Positions 25,701 through 38,550 of a stretch of DNA of 64,000 nucleotides are shown here, piece by piece; position 1 is the stretch's first letter; each line of letters opens with the position of its first letter. The notes under the pieces are model-generated. The model was not told the origin of the DNA. It made no database searches and worked only from the letters and a program-made list of their open reading frames with translations. Both the position numbers and the translations under genes were made by a program. Origin of the DNA: Capitella teleta (Eukaryota > Annelida > Polychaeta > Capitellidae); NCBI GenBank assembly GCA_000328365.1, contig KB296213.1:137695-201694 (forward strand). Direction: 5' to 3'.

Positions 25701-28700
25701 AAAAGTCAACACGCGCTAAATGCAGCACCTCTTAGGCGGCTAAACTCCGACGTTAGACAGCGCTCCTGTCTTCAGTTCCTGCATATTAAGGTTGAGAAAA
25801 GTCCACAATTAAGCAGAGACAGACCCTCGAAGCCCCGACCATTCGCTTCTCAACAGCCATTGTTGAGTGAGCTTTTTCTAACAGGCACTTGATTCGAGGC
25901 ATCCATCAAATGTGGTTTAAGAAATGCAATTTGCTGAGCATATACAGCACTCAAAACACGCTACTTAACTTAATGCCGATCATACGATACAAAAGACTCG
26001 CTTGTTGACTGCAACGAGCAAAGTCTTCGACCCGCGAACGAATGATGGCGATCGTGTGAGATACGAACCGATTGCGTAACAGAGGCCCTCCGCCACTGCG
26101 CCGTCTTTTCAACTCGGTCACCCGAGTTAGTCGCGTAATCTCGTCGTTATGGACAAGTCAAGCGATACTTATCTTTGGTTTCCATGGTGACGAAACCTGA
26201 TTCACCCGATTGGACATTCTTGGGTTGCCATGGTGACTATATAAAGCTTGCGCAATTCTGACACTACGTGCACCTCTTATTCCGGTGTAGGCACGCGGTT
26301 CATGAGGTCAAGCCGAAATTGTCCGACTGACCGACCGCTTAGGTGAAAAAAGGACGTTGAATTATGTATTCAGGGAAGTGATGTTTCTGCTGACATCTGT
26401 GGTTTTAGATCAATGACCTTATGTGCTGTGTTGATTCACTTTTCACTACCATTGTCTTTTTCGTTTGCCCAATGATGCTGTTCAAATTTAAACTGCGTCA
26501 AGTCTGATCTGATGGGATTCTGTTCTATGGAATTAAATACTTCAATTATGAATTTAATCTTTGCTCTGAGTACATAATTTTGGTTCAATTATTATTATGC
26601 TCTCCATTTCACGATTTTCATTTTTTACTTTTTACTTTTTTTATATAGATTTTGCCCCATTGGTCGCATTTTAATCTTAAATCGCGTTTCGTTCTAAATG
26701 AAGTAATTGAATTTACACATAAATTATATGTGGGGCGTTTTTCGATTTTGGTCGATAAATATACGCTGTTCCCTATATAAAATATAAAATGACTTATAAA
26801 AATAAAATAAAAATAATATATGATAGAAAAACGAATAATTGGATCTTGTATAATAAGTTATTTCCGTTCCCCAAACGTGGATCTAAAAATTTCACATGGA
26901 ATATATTTCAGATTTCAACCGATACAAATAAATCAATTTATGTAAATCATAATATTATTTTGTGGATATATCTGCAGACGACCTTTTATAAACCGTTTGT
27001 CGACGTATTCGCTGAAAATTAATTCCTTATCTTAACCAATTTTCTATTATTACTTTCAAATTGATTTTCTTAGAAAAACAAAAAACAAAAACAAAAACAA
27101 AAACAAAAACAAAAATAAAAACAAAACAAAAACAAAAAACGACGATTCTACTTCGTTCTCTGCAATAATGCACCGTAGATATTTTGTGTATTTGGATTTC
27201 TACTCGAACAGAAATTGAATTGCAAATAAAGGTATCGCTTATTCAGTTGAAACATAACGCTGTCATTGCCTCCTCGAACACGCATTACTATTGCTCATTA
27301 GCATATGATTAGCATATGTTCAACGTTGTTGCAATGAGCACAATGGGCTTCACCTGGTATTTATGCCCACTTTAGAGTGCGAATTGATTGAGTTCATTAT
27401 TGAGATTATCACACAAACGAATCACTCGTTATATTGCATTTATTCTCGTTCGTGTCATCGAAAAAAACCTTCCTCACATTTCGATTTATTACAATTGCAC
27501 TTAACTGTTTCGGATAATGAGATGCGTGTAAATGATCAATTTCTGCCGTTATATTTGGCATGACACTCTATAATTATCACTTCTATAAAATAATACAAAA
27601 TATATAATATAATTTGTCATATTAACATATAATTAATATATAAAAAAATTCTCTGATTCGATTGAAAATATATTATAATATCGAATTTTGAAGTACTTAG
27701 CAACGCATAGCAACGCATGGCAACGCATAGCAACGTTCCAGGCAGGAAGTGCGCGATTATACCATGAATTATGCATTCTATAATGCGGGCTTGATGCGTC
27801 CCTTGAGGTCCCTAAGGCGTCCGAAATCGTTCTTGGGATTTCATAAGACATATTAAATATCCAACTGCGTGAGATTTCGTTACCTACAAGTGTTGTACTA
27901 TATAGTGTACATTTATTGTAAATATGATATCATAATATTATAATACAATCTCTCTCTCTTTCTCTAAGGTTTGCATCTTGGGAGCCTGTTCCAGCATGAT
28001 AGTCCTGGAAAGCACTGTCGGCGTCGGAAGGCGAGAACCGTCTTCAGCGACCAACAGCTCAACGGACTCGAGAAGCGCTTCGAGGTGCAGAAATACCTAT
28101 CGACCCCCGAAAGGGTCGAACTCGCCTCGCAACTCAGCTTATCTGAGACCCAGGTACGTCGCTGTTTATATTCCACTGGTGCTATAGTCCTGGTACAGTA
28201 CACAGGTATTCAGATCACTCTGCTGACTGATAAGCGACCTTTACGTAACCTGTTAACGCATCTAATTCAATTTGCGAGCCATGCAAATCGGCTTAAAGCG
28301 CAGGCATCCAGCGCCGAAACGCCGCTTAACGATCCGCCATGAATAGCCCCCGATTAGGGCCACTTGACTCTCCCCACCCCCTCCCACCCCCAACAACCCC
28401 CGCAGACATCTCTTCTAAAGCACAGCTTCTCATCGGCTTTCAATGGCTATTTGACTTGCTTTTAACGTATGTTTCTTAACGATTGACTCTTCTTTTTTTT
28501 TTTAAACAGGTCAAAACTTGGTTCCAGAACCGACGGATGAAGCAGAAGAAAGTTCAACGCAAAGGTCACGACGATGGTGACGTCACGAATGAAGGTGATG
28601 ACGATTTATCGCTCGGGGTTCCTGAAGGTCGAAGTTCACCGGGGAATTCTGATGACGAGGCATCCGACTGTTCCGACTCGTGCGGACTCAACCTCTCTAC

Positions 28701-28782
28701 GCACGCGTCACCACACGACGAAGAAATTGACGTTGTGTCTGATCACGTGACTGACTATTCAGCGCGAACCCCGCGGCCTTGA
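22759..28782 (+). CDS. BSX: Brain-specific homeobox transcription factor BSX
   Basis: Three exons (22759-23209, 27969-28153, 28510-28782), 302 aa. An N-terminal RPTSFFIDDILLNK is the family's eh1-type motif (F-x-I-x-x-I-L), which recruits Groucho co-repressors. Poly-Ala/Ser tracts follow. The homeodomain (~169-228) begins KHCRRRKARTVFSD and has Q50/N51 in WFQNRRMK; it matches the BSX/Bsh class. Its third helix is split by an intron at ETQ|VKTW, a common homeobox intron site. The C-tail is acidic and Ser-rich. In known animals Bsx/Bsh acts in the nucleus in brain and hypothalamic neuron specification. I chose ATG 22759 because MNAF aligns with the usual N-terminus and has a CACC Kozak context; an in-frame ATG at 22678 would add 27 residues. 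Confidence 0.95.
23210..27968 (+). other. BSX intron 1, 4.8 kb, regulatory-looking
   Basis: A GT-AG intron with a CT-rich acceptor. It is AT-rich with two GC-balanced islands (about 24.23-25.10 and 25.55-26.35 kb). Four RFX X-box-like palindromes occur: 24248-24261, 24742-24755, 26178-26191 and 26224-26237. The last lies directly against TATATAAA (26238-26245). A tandem run of RFX half-sites lies at 27699-27735. A poly-A-rich (AAAAAC)n tract sits at about 27074-27140. No coding sequence is recognised. Confidence 0.6.
27699..27735. repeat. Four-copy 10-bp repeat of RFX half-sites
   Basis: The unit TAGCAACGCA (once TGGCAACGCA) is repeated about 3.7 times. Each contains (A/G)GCAAC, the half-site of an RFX X-box, at exactly 10-bp spacing, about one DNA helical turn. 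Confidence 0.8.
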
Positions 28783-29372
28783 CCTTTGTTGTGATGACGT
28801 CATGAACTGCCAGGTCACACGTGACCCCCCCCCCCCCTCTTTGTTGTTGATAGTGTACATCTCATTATTACATAAAATTTGTGCACATAATAATATGATA
28901 ATACTCGCGATGATAAACTGTTGAACCTAGTCTTGACGTGATTTTTAAATGTGTCGATTTTTAATTTATCATAATGAGTTATAATTATATAATATAGACC
29001 GTGTTGTTTCGTTATTACCACATTCCCTATGCTCCCTGCCTGCAGCGTATACCACAGTACAGGGTAAATTACAGATTTCACGCCATTACTTGTGCGGAGA
29101 TACTTGTGCGGAGATACTAATTATATTTGTTTATAAGATATATCAATTTCTCATTCATCAACATTATTATTATAATCGTAGGAAAACGAATGCTTTTTTT
29201 CACCGAATTTGAGCTTCAAAATTATTGTATGACGAATCATTTTATTATCAAAATATTTCAATTTTATGTTGCTGTAAAACTACCAAAAAAAAAGAAACGA
29301 AAAAATAAACTGCCTTGTTTTACCTCGTGTCATTATCAGTTTGTTTCTCTCTTAATACCATTACATCTAATT

Positions 29373-29406
<34 letters not shown>

Positions 29407-31519
29407 TTTTATTTTTTTTTTTTTTTATGGGGGGGGGGGGGTGTCTCAGAGAGCGAGTTTTAGCGCCTGTTAACGTCCCTTTTAAGTACCTGCCAGGTCA
29501 AGACGGTCGGCGTTAAGACCGAAACTGCAGAGCGGCGCTAATTGTATAATTCCGTGAGGTTGTTTGCAAAGGGTAATCCACTGCGCCCCACAAGGGCTCC
29601 ATCAAATCGATCGGTCAACCTCAACACACAGAAGTCAAATTTGCCCAAAGACTACTGCAGTCATTCAGGTAATTTATGCGAAATGGGCGGGGCTTATGCT
29701 GTCACCATGGAAACTCTGACATTTTATAAATTATTTCGTATATAAGGTGAATTAGATGGGTTTCAAAGTGAAATATAATGCGCATTCATGCCATCAAAGT
29801 AAGTTAAACTATGATTATATAACAGATCCAATATACACAGGAATTATTTTAAACTACATGCAAGTGAATTTTACCTTCGAATGCAATCAGCGACGCCCCG
29901 CCCCCTCAGCTATTAGCGCCACCTGAGATCGAAGAATCGAAGGAGATCAAGCGCCGTTAGCTCATTACAGTGCGCATGCGTAGAGGCGAGCCATGCGCAC
30001 AGAACATATAATTGAAAATCCATTCTGATTATCTCATTTTAGCATTAATTGCAGGTAAAATCGAAGTGCTAGGCTCTAATTAGACCGTAGGTCCATCGAT
30101 GTTTTCATTACGTAACTTAATCGTAAATTTATCTATTTTCCCCCTTCTAATTACTAATACATATGATATACAATGGGTAAATATTTTCCCTCAGGAATGT
30201 TTCCTATGTGATTGTCTTTTATATAAAGTATAGCTATTTCTATATATCTGTACTTGTGTACTTTATTCAGTTGATTTCTAATTTCATCTTAGATGTCACC
30301 CATTAGATTACAAATTCCACCTGGCATTTGTCCCCGACGAGAGTTACAGGTGAACAATGTGAAGTGATTTATGCTTTTGAAATAAGCGTCAGAATTTTGA
30401 CGAATTGCCAAGCTAAACAAACGCGGTTATGTTTCGCTCGAGGAGCAAGGATTGCTTTTTGATTCGCACTTAATTTATTAAACACTGAATTGATTTACCC
30501 ATAAAGGAGGATCAATTCTTCAAACCTTCTCACGTCTTATGGCTAATGGGAAACTATCTCTATCAGTCCACTTCAAAGATTGATACAATGACCTCAACCT
30601 GAGCCGACGTAATGGCATAACCATGCTTGGTTATGCAACGTAAATACGGAATTTATTGCCCAACAATTATCTTATTTAACGGTGTCAATTTAACACGAAA
30701 ATTGAAGTAAGTAGCTAATCACTGATTGGTCGGTTTAGCTTCTGGTCACCATGACAACGACGGTTGCGCTTAGCAACGAGCCCATTTTCAATTTAAGTGC
30801 TTTCGTAATAGTTGCGCAAGTTGTTTGTCGAGTGACTATTTTCCTTGATGACGTCATTGCGTTGTGTTGAGTGCCATGTAGTTTTCTTTAACTTTGTTTC
30901 CTTGCTTTTTCTCTTTCGTCTTCAAAGGCGCTAAAAATCACTTTACATCGATTCAGTAGTGTTTTCTATGCAAGATCTCAATTATATCATTATGACACTT
31001 CAATCTGCAGAAGTGGCAGAAGTGGCAGCACTGCAATTCCGAATAGATTTCCATAATCTCTAAATCCGAAATAAGCGACTGTTCCTCCGATTTCGGTCAC
31101 TTGCCGTGTGAACTGTGAAGGTCTCAGATCCTCTGGATCATCCGTGCATTTAACACTTTCATGTCTGAAAATTCATTCAATGACGACCAGAACCTCTCTC
31201 AGCGCAGATATCCGCCTCATCATTGCTTTTGTGGCACGCAGAAGCCAAAATAGAGGAGGTAATTGCTGAAGAAATCCCTCTCTTGAGAGGCAATCCTTGA
31301 TCCTCCTTTATGGGTAAATCAATTCAGTGACAATGACAAGTGGTTTTTCCTTATCCATTTAGATTTAATGCTACTTTTGTGTACCTTAAAAGGTGTGCCA
31401 CATTGAACCGCAGCAGCTTATACGCGGTTAAAGGTCCAAATTTAAAAGTGGCGGACAGCTCTGCACAGTTTTCGGACATTCGTTATAGAATTGGTTTGTT
31501 TGCTTGTTTTTGTTTTATA

Positions 31520-31770
31520 TATTGCTTCTTTTTTGTGTGTGTGTGTGTGGTTTTTTGTTTTTGTTTTGTTTTCGTTTTGTTTTTGTTTTTTGGGGGGTTT
31601 TTGTTTTTGTTTTTGCTTTTTTCTGAAGCAACTAAGGCTGATGTGGTCCGAGGAGGTGAGCAGGACCCTAGCTTACCCAAGAACACAAAGTTGGTGGCTG
31701 GCTTCGAACCTCCAGTGGCCAGCGCCAAGCCCTTTCGAGGCAAGTACGCTGACCACTCAGCCACCACTTC
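31520..31770 (-). mobile_element. tRNA-derived SINE-like element
   Basis: Read on the - strand, the 5' part resembles a tRNA with internal RNA polymerase III promoter boxes: an A box (TGGCTGAGTGGT; 31762-31751) and a B box (GGTTCGAAGCC; 31710-31700), about 50 nt apart. A short unrelated body follows, then a tail of (CAAAAA)n plus (CA)n covering about 31528-31620. Head, body and A-rich simple tail is the layout of a SINE, which relies on a LINE for retrotransposition. Family unknown. No clear target-site duplication was found by eye. Confidence 0.65.
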
Positions 31771-33695
31771 TCTGTTTAGTGAAGATTCGATGTTTTCCGT
31801 TTCCCAGAATTGTACCACGCTGGAAGATGCAGGTCCCATTCGACCAGAATGGGCAAAAGCGAATTGCCGTGATGCTTAAGTCCCTCGTTATCCGAACTGC
31901 GCATGCGTTGCAGGATTTGTCCGCTCAACTGGGGCAATTACTCCGGCAATAACGACCACATAACTGCCCGAGAAACCGGCGCATCTCATAATCCCCCGAT
32001 AACGACGGACAAGCGTTGCATGCATGCAAGACAATGACTTCGCACTCAGCTCCGTAATTCCTCTCAGGGTCAAGGTGCAAAGGGATTAATCCGTCTTCAA
32101 TCGCGTGTCATTTTGTGTTTACTATACATAGCCACCATCTGACTCTTCATTTGAACCACGGAATTTCAACTGCAGGCTTTTCTCAGCATAAATCAAAGAC
32201 TTTGTGCACATAATTCTGTGTTGTGCTTATGAACCTTGGGTGTATGTAGGTTGCTTTAGAGAGATAACTTTTGGTTCCTTTTGGACATGAGGATCTTGTT
32301 GAAATGTCTTTATTTTATTTTTATACCCTTTATATATCAATTCGATCGTGTATATACGAATCTCAGTGTGACGTGGAGTATCTCTTTTGCCTGACGACCC
32401 GTGTGTTGACCTATTTCCAGATTTGGGGTCCCTTCGTCGCTGGGCATAATAACGGATGATGCTGTTTGGCAAACAAAGTCGTGGAGTTCAGGATCACTTC
32501 GTCAAGCACACATAATATTATAGCTGCTGGATTGTGGCTATAACTATACGAAGCATACAAACTTATTTCCGACCACGGATCCCAAAACACAAGTCACCCA
32601 AACAGCTCAATCCTCTGGGACAGGGAGACATGGCAAGTATACAGTTTCACCGTGGAACATTCTGGGCTACTCTGTACTGAGTAAGAAACAAGCAAGCACG
32701 CAAGTTCAAAATAAATTCCGATGTAACAATATTGAAGTTATTGTATAGATTACACTGTTCTCCAACATCGATATCCAATGCAGCCAATTAAGACCTTGAT
32801 CATCCGAGATGATCAAAACCAGTGATGCAAACTGGCTTAACTGAAAATGATATAGCCTTGTTCGTTGATCGGCTGACACAATGTCTGCTCCTACACCGAT
32901 AAATAGGATTCCATGACAGAGGCGTTGTTTTGTGGATGACGCTCACACTTCTAGAAGTATGTACATGTAATTAGTACTTAGTAATTACGGGGGTTTGAAA
33001 CACTAATTGAGTAAGGTTGTCAATGAGCTATCATGCAGCCAGCAAGTTAAGCCGATGCGTCCGTGAACAAGGACGATAAAGGCTCGTTGGCTACACATTC
33101 GGAGAAATCGTTCGGTTCCATTTGCGTATGGACTCATGAACTGTTGAGAGAAATTAAACTCATTCACGTTTACACGTTGAGAAGCCAAGAAGCTGGCGTT
33201 AAATGAAGCAATAGGATTTCGTGTATACATACATTATAGGCATCACATAATATACAATGCGCCTGCCCAAACACTCTTAGCATCGTTGATACAGAAGCAG
33301 AAACGTAAACGAAAAGCAACTCCAGCACTTAATAAGTGAACAAATGGGGCGTCGTGTCGCCTTTGTGGGAGGTTTGTATTGGCGTAATTGAGAGCGAGGC
33401 CACCCATGAATTAGGCCCCGTGTCACGCGGGTGAGAGAGCTCGCAGATGCCCATAAAAGGCATTGATCACTTGATCGAACGGCACACCAATCAATAGCTG
33501 GTTAAAAGATGACCTAACACTCCATTGCCACTGGAACTTCCCCCATCACGAATCTTGTAATGAGATAACTCTAACCCAAGTGAGACGTGAACCAATCCAC
33601 GTGCAGTCAGTTCACTCCCATGGACCGTTAATCGGGTTTAATGGTAGCGTTCGGTGCTTAATATGGTAACTAGCTGTACAGACTCTATCCATCAG

Positions 33696-33733
<38 letters not shown>

Positions 33734-34583
33734 GAGGGACATATCGTGACCGAGAGCAGCAATTCCTGGCGCAATTCCGCATGCAACTGAGGACGCATGT
33801 CTTTTCTGGTTGTGGGCTGACTGCAATCATTTAAGTCGTTCTGGGAGGCCATTAGAGCGCAGAGTGGTCCTCTGATGATGTTAGCGCTGCCAGATGCGCG
33901 CATAAAAGCCCCTGGAAATGGGGTTTTCACACGCTAATCTCTCCGTTTTCTGATGCAAATATCTCCCCTGAACTTCTATGATGTCAAGAGCTTAGCGCCG
34001 CAGAATACAACCACAACAAGCAATTTAGCCGATGCTCTCTGACTAATTTTCTTCAACAATATTTCTTTTACTCTCCATCGACAGTCTGAGAGAAAACGCT
34101 TCGATGACGTAAGCGGTTACGTCACTCGGATATCCACCCTGACTGATCAGCTAATAAGGCGAGAGTGAGAAGGTTAATTTGCCAAGCGTCTTTAGTCGCT
34201 CGCTCGAGCAGCAGAGCGTGACAGGTTTTGTGCGAGCGCCTGAGGCCGGTCTCATTTGACTGTATAATTATTTATTTTTTTTTTAGAGAAAAATAAAAAT
34301 ACTAGGGTATAAGCACAAGCCTCAACTGAAAAAGTGTTGGTAATACTAAATTGCCGAAGGATCACTATCTTGAGGCACCAAACCATAGTTCTTAATACAC
34401 GAGCCAAGCAGTGTGAAAAGGCAAATTTAAAAGGCAAAAATAAAAAGATCTCGACAAGTACACGCTTGATAAATCTATCTATTCGATACCTCATATCTAT
34501 TAAATAATTACTGCGTCTTTTGTTGCTCTTATAACTGAGGGGGGTCATGCAGATATGACATGTTTTAGAGTATGTATGTGCGT

Positions 34584-34633
34584 NNNNNNNNNNNNNNNNN
34601 NNNNNNNNNNNNNNNNNNNNNNNNNNNNNNNNN
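34584..34633. other. Assembly gap (50 N)
   Basis: Exactly 50 N at the left edge of a tandem repeat array. The round size suggests a gap of unknown length where the array was collapsed. Confidence 0.98.
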
Positions 34634-35010
34634 TAACTGTCTCAGAAATCGATGTAAGGGTTAGCTCATTAACATATTCATAAACTATCTCAGAAATCGA
34701 TGTAAGGGTTAGCTCATTAACATATTCATAAACTGTCTTAGAAATTGATGATCATTTGCATAGTCCACTCAGCTAAGAGTTACCTGTGATTCTTCAGAGT
34801 TTTGATTGCCTTATTTGAATGCACTTATGTCACCTCTGAAGTAATGTCTCAGAAATCGATGTAAGGGTTAGCTCATTAACATATTCATAAACTGTCTTAG
34901 AAATTGATGATCATTAACATAGTCCACTCAGCTAAGAGTTACTGGTGATTCTTCAGAGTTTTGATTGCCTTATTTGAATGCACTTATGCGACCTCTGAAG
35001 TAATGTCTCA
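34634..35010. repeat. Higher-order tandem repeat (A-A-B-A-B), satellite-like
   Basis: Unit A is about 48 bp, starting CTGTCTCAGAAATCGATGTA and ending CATATTCATAAA. Unit B is about 112 bp, starting CTGTCTTAGAAATTGATG and ending CCTCTGAAGTAA. B's first bases are a diverged copy of A's. The order is A, A, B, A, B', so the large period is about 160 bp. The two B copies differ at only a few positions. The array abuts the gap and is probably longer in the genome. Confidence 0.9.
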
Positions 35011-35930
35011 GAACCCCCCTTTTCCCTCTACTATAAATGTATCGCGTTTAAGGGCAAAAAAGATTGCTTATTAGTTTTTCATCTTATTTAATTCGAAAGA
35101 TATAATGAATAGAAAAAAAAGACATCACGAATTTTTATTGTGAGAGAAAAAAAATAGCATTCTACGATGAATTAATGTAAGAATACGAAGAAAAATAAAA
35201 ATAAATAAAATAATTAGAAACAGTTTCTGTTGGGTATACGTTTCACTCTTTAGCTTGTTCTGTTTTGATTTTTTCCCCTCTTTTTTTTTTTTTTTTTCGT
35301 TATTTGATCACTGACTGGAAGTTTATAAATCTCGTTTCTTTGTTCATTCCTCGACGTGTTCACGCATTAATACTCGTTCATTAAGATTCCAATAGTGCTT
35401 CTATTTTTAATTTTAATCTTAAATTTGCATGTCTGTTAATCAACGGGAACTTTCTGTTATTTATAGCCTCATTATATTATATGACAGTGAAAGTCAATGC
35501 GCTTAATGGCTTTACGTACGAGAACATATAATAATTATCAATCTAATAATAATGATTATATTGTAACAATAATTATATAGCATAGATAATAATAAATAAT
35601 ATTAATAATAAATAAAAGGTTGTAGATTATTAATGATCAGAATAATTCTGTACGCGATCACACGTTCTATAATAATTATCATTCACAGAGCAATAATTAA
35701 AATGAATTCGTCGAATGGTCGTTAATTGGAGATAAATAACGGAATACAATGTAATGATTAGAAGATAATATTAGAAAGAAATATTTTATTTTACATCTTA
35801 GTACAATAATTCCGATTCAAATAAATCAACTCTTCAAAAAAAAAAAAAAAAAAAAAAGTAGGCCCATTAGAAAAATTATAAATTCTCTGTGCGATGAATG
35901 AATCACCAGAGACTGAGTAGTTTGAGTAAT

Positions 35931-36006
35931 AGTAATTTCAATAGTAAATTATTCTGTTCGATAAGGAGGACCTTATCTATCAGAATAATTTATTATTGAA
36001 ATTACT
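35931..36006. repeat. 76-bp near-perfect inverted repeat (hairpin)
   Basis: The left arm 35931-35966 (AGTAATTTCAATAG through ATAAGG) and right arm 35971-36006 are complementary over about 36 bp with roughly four mismatches. They are separated by a 4-nt AGGA loop. It could be a small foldback element, or the transcript could fold like a microRNA precursor, though the loop is small for that. Confidence 0.85.
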
Positions 36007-37006
36007 AATAATTATTATACATATAATTATATACCTTATCACAAGGTATGCAACATGAATAATATTAGAATTTTAGCAGAAAAGGAAGAGAAGTAGCTGA
36101 GTTATTTAGCCATCATCTGTGGGCTTAAGGATCCTTAAGCGATATGAATCTTGAAACGAGATTAGAAGCGAAGCAAAGATATCGACCATAAAACAGTGAA
36201 AACATACGGAGAGCACATCACGATCATAACGCACGAAACATGGGACGCATTCAGCGAACGCAGAATTCGTGTTCGCACTGGAACGGCAAATGCAGGAAAG
36301 TCATAACAAATCACGAACGTTATGATGAGACTAGTTATTGTATAAAGAGCTTGGAAATGATATATATGTTCAAAGGTCACGTTTTCAATTTTGTAATTTG
36401 TAGCTGCACTTTTAAAGTAAGACTGCATGTCGTTATTTTCATCTTTCTCCGCCAGTTTTAATCAGAGACAATTGTCGACCTGACGTGAACATGATTGCAC
36501 CTCTACTGACATGATGGAAGCAATACAAGAGGTCTGTAATATAAGCCCCCGTATGAGATCTCTATTTATCAGTCGATCATTATTAATTCCGATCTTGGTG
36601 TAAACAAAAAATGTGAAGGCAATGATCGATGACCTGTAAGCCGTAAAACGGCGAAGCTAAGCTAGGGAGTCTGGAGCATGCAGGAAAAAAATTCATGCTA
36701 AAAAGGCTAAAATATGCCATTTCTGAGCACTTTTTTATACTAATAATTAATTCGTTTTGAGGCTGATATGTATCACTGAACAGGTGCCTTAATGCATGAA
36801 CGAAAATTTGCGGTTTAATTTGACCTACATCTGAAAAGTTCAGTGGATTTACTCTACAGCATTGGCCATTAGCAGAGCATCTGAAAGTGTATTCTACCAT
36901 TAATATAATTATTCTATCTTGGAAGCAGATCATTGATGACGTAATAAAATACTCACGTAGCAATGCATGGCCAATGTAGCTACACATATAAAACTACATG
37001 TACATG

Positions 37007-37187
<181 letters not shown>

Positions 37188-37341
37188 TTATTAATAGATA
37201 TAGTTCGCTACTTCGCTGAGGGCTTACGTGTCATCTTTGGGGGTCCTATAACTTCTTTATTGCACATAATTATAGCCTTATTAATACGGCATATTAGTCG
37301 TGATTTTTTTTGCACTTCCGAACATGGGGATCTATTTAATT

Positions 37342-37506
37342 ACCTCCGTCGTCAGGTGAGGTTATGTTTTCAAGCGTTTGTAACTGCCTGCCCACAGATA
37401 ACATACACTGTCCATACACATCCTATTCTGTATGCGTGCTTGCATAGTAGTGCATACGCACTGGAGGCCAGCCCGTTATGATAAAAGCGTGTACCACGAC
37501 GGAGGT
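37342..37506. mobile_element. Possible small inverted-repeat (MITE-like) element
   Basis: The ends ACCTCCGTCGT (37342-37352) and ACGACGGAGGT (37496-37506) are exact 11-bp inverted repeats enclosing 165 bp in all. The inside begins GAGGTTATGTTTTC and continues GTTTGTAACTGCC. From memory this resembles a short dispersed repeat seen in several marine invertebrates. No transposase and no convincing target duplication are visible. Confidence 0.4.
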
Positions 37507-38550
37507 TTGTACTCCATACTTGTTAGTTATTAATGTTTTTAAAATGGATACAAGAAGATGATTAAATAGTCATAAAGAAAAGAGTGTTACCTTAACTGGT
37601 CATCGCGTACCGAGAACTTCAGAAGTGTTACTACTTATTAGTATACATTTATTCGAGAATTGTCTCTAATCATAACGCACCAACCCGAAGACATTTTATT
37701 CAGGGAACAATTCGAAACGGAAGTTTACAAAAATGGATTCACGTGGAGATGAAATAAAATGTAATTTCCTTCGCTGTTATTTCAATCATGCCCATTATCA
37801 ATTCTTGCAATGGAGCAGGAACAATTTTTACAATTATGCATGAGGACTTTCTAGATAATGGTTCTGGGATATTCCGATTAAAGGCACGATTGCAGCCCAA
37901 ACCTTGTATTATCGTCCCCTAACACATGACATGATGATGCTGATGGTCATCAATCATTACAATGCATACTAGTAGTCAATAATTGATCATGATCATGAAT
38001 ACTAGTATGTAATCATGATGGTATGGTTAGACCGATAAGGCATCTAATAATTCCTACGGGCTGACTGGTAGAGCTGGGCGGGTACCCGTACCTGAGGATT
38101 CGTACCCCTACTACTAGAGTAGATCCGAGCCAATTTCTCAAGATCCATTATTCTTATAAAAATGCCCTTTTAATCGGATCCTACAAACGGTTTCCATTCT
38201 GCACTATTTTAGCATAACTGTGTTTTGACCAAAAGTGCTCCCAACATTCAAACATCAGACTCAGAGTGTAAGACAAGGTAGGGATATTACTTCACAGTCT
38301 CTCCCAGGGTATTTTAGCCAATACTCGTGCGTGATTTTCATGGGTGAGAATTAAAACACATATAGGTGGAACTAAAACAGATGGTCAATTTATTAGATAC
38401 TAGTAATTTAGTAAACATGTGTCATGCCAATTGGATCCTGGTCTGATCCGTTTAAACAATACCCACCCTGCTCTATTGGCTGGAGAAGTTATTGGCTGCT
38501 AGGATTTCTGGATTTTTTTTATAACAATTTTAATCCAAGACTAAAAACAA

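Noticed and set aside
31340-31952. Overlapping 118-179-aa frames on both strands
   Set aside because: They cross a SINE-like repeat and its CAAAAA/CA tail.
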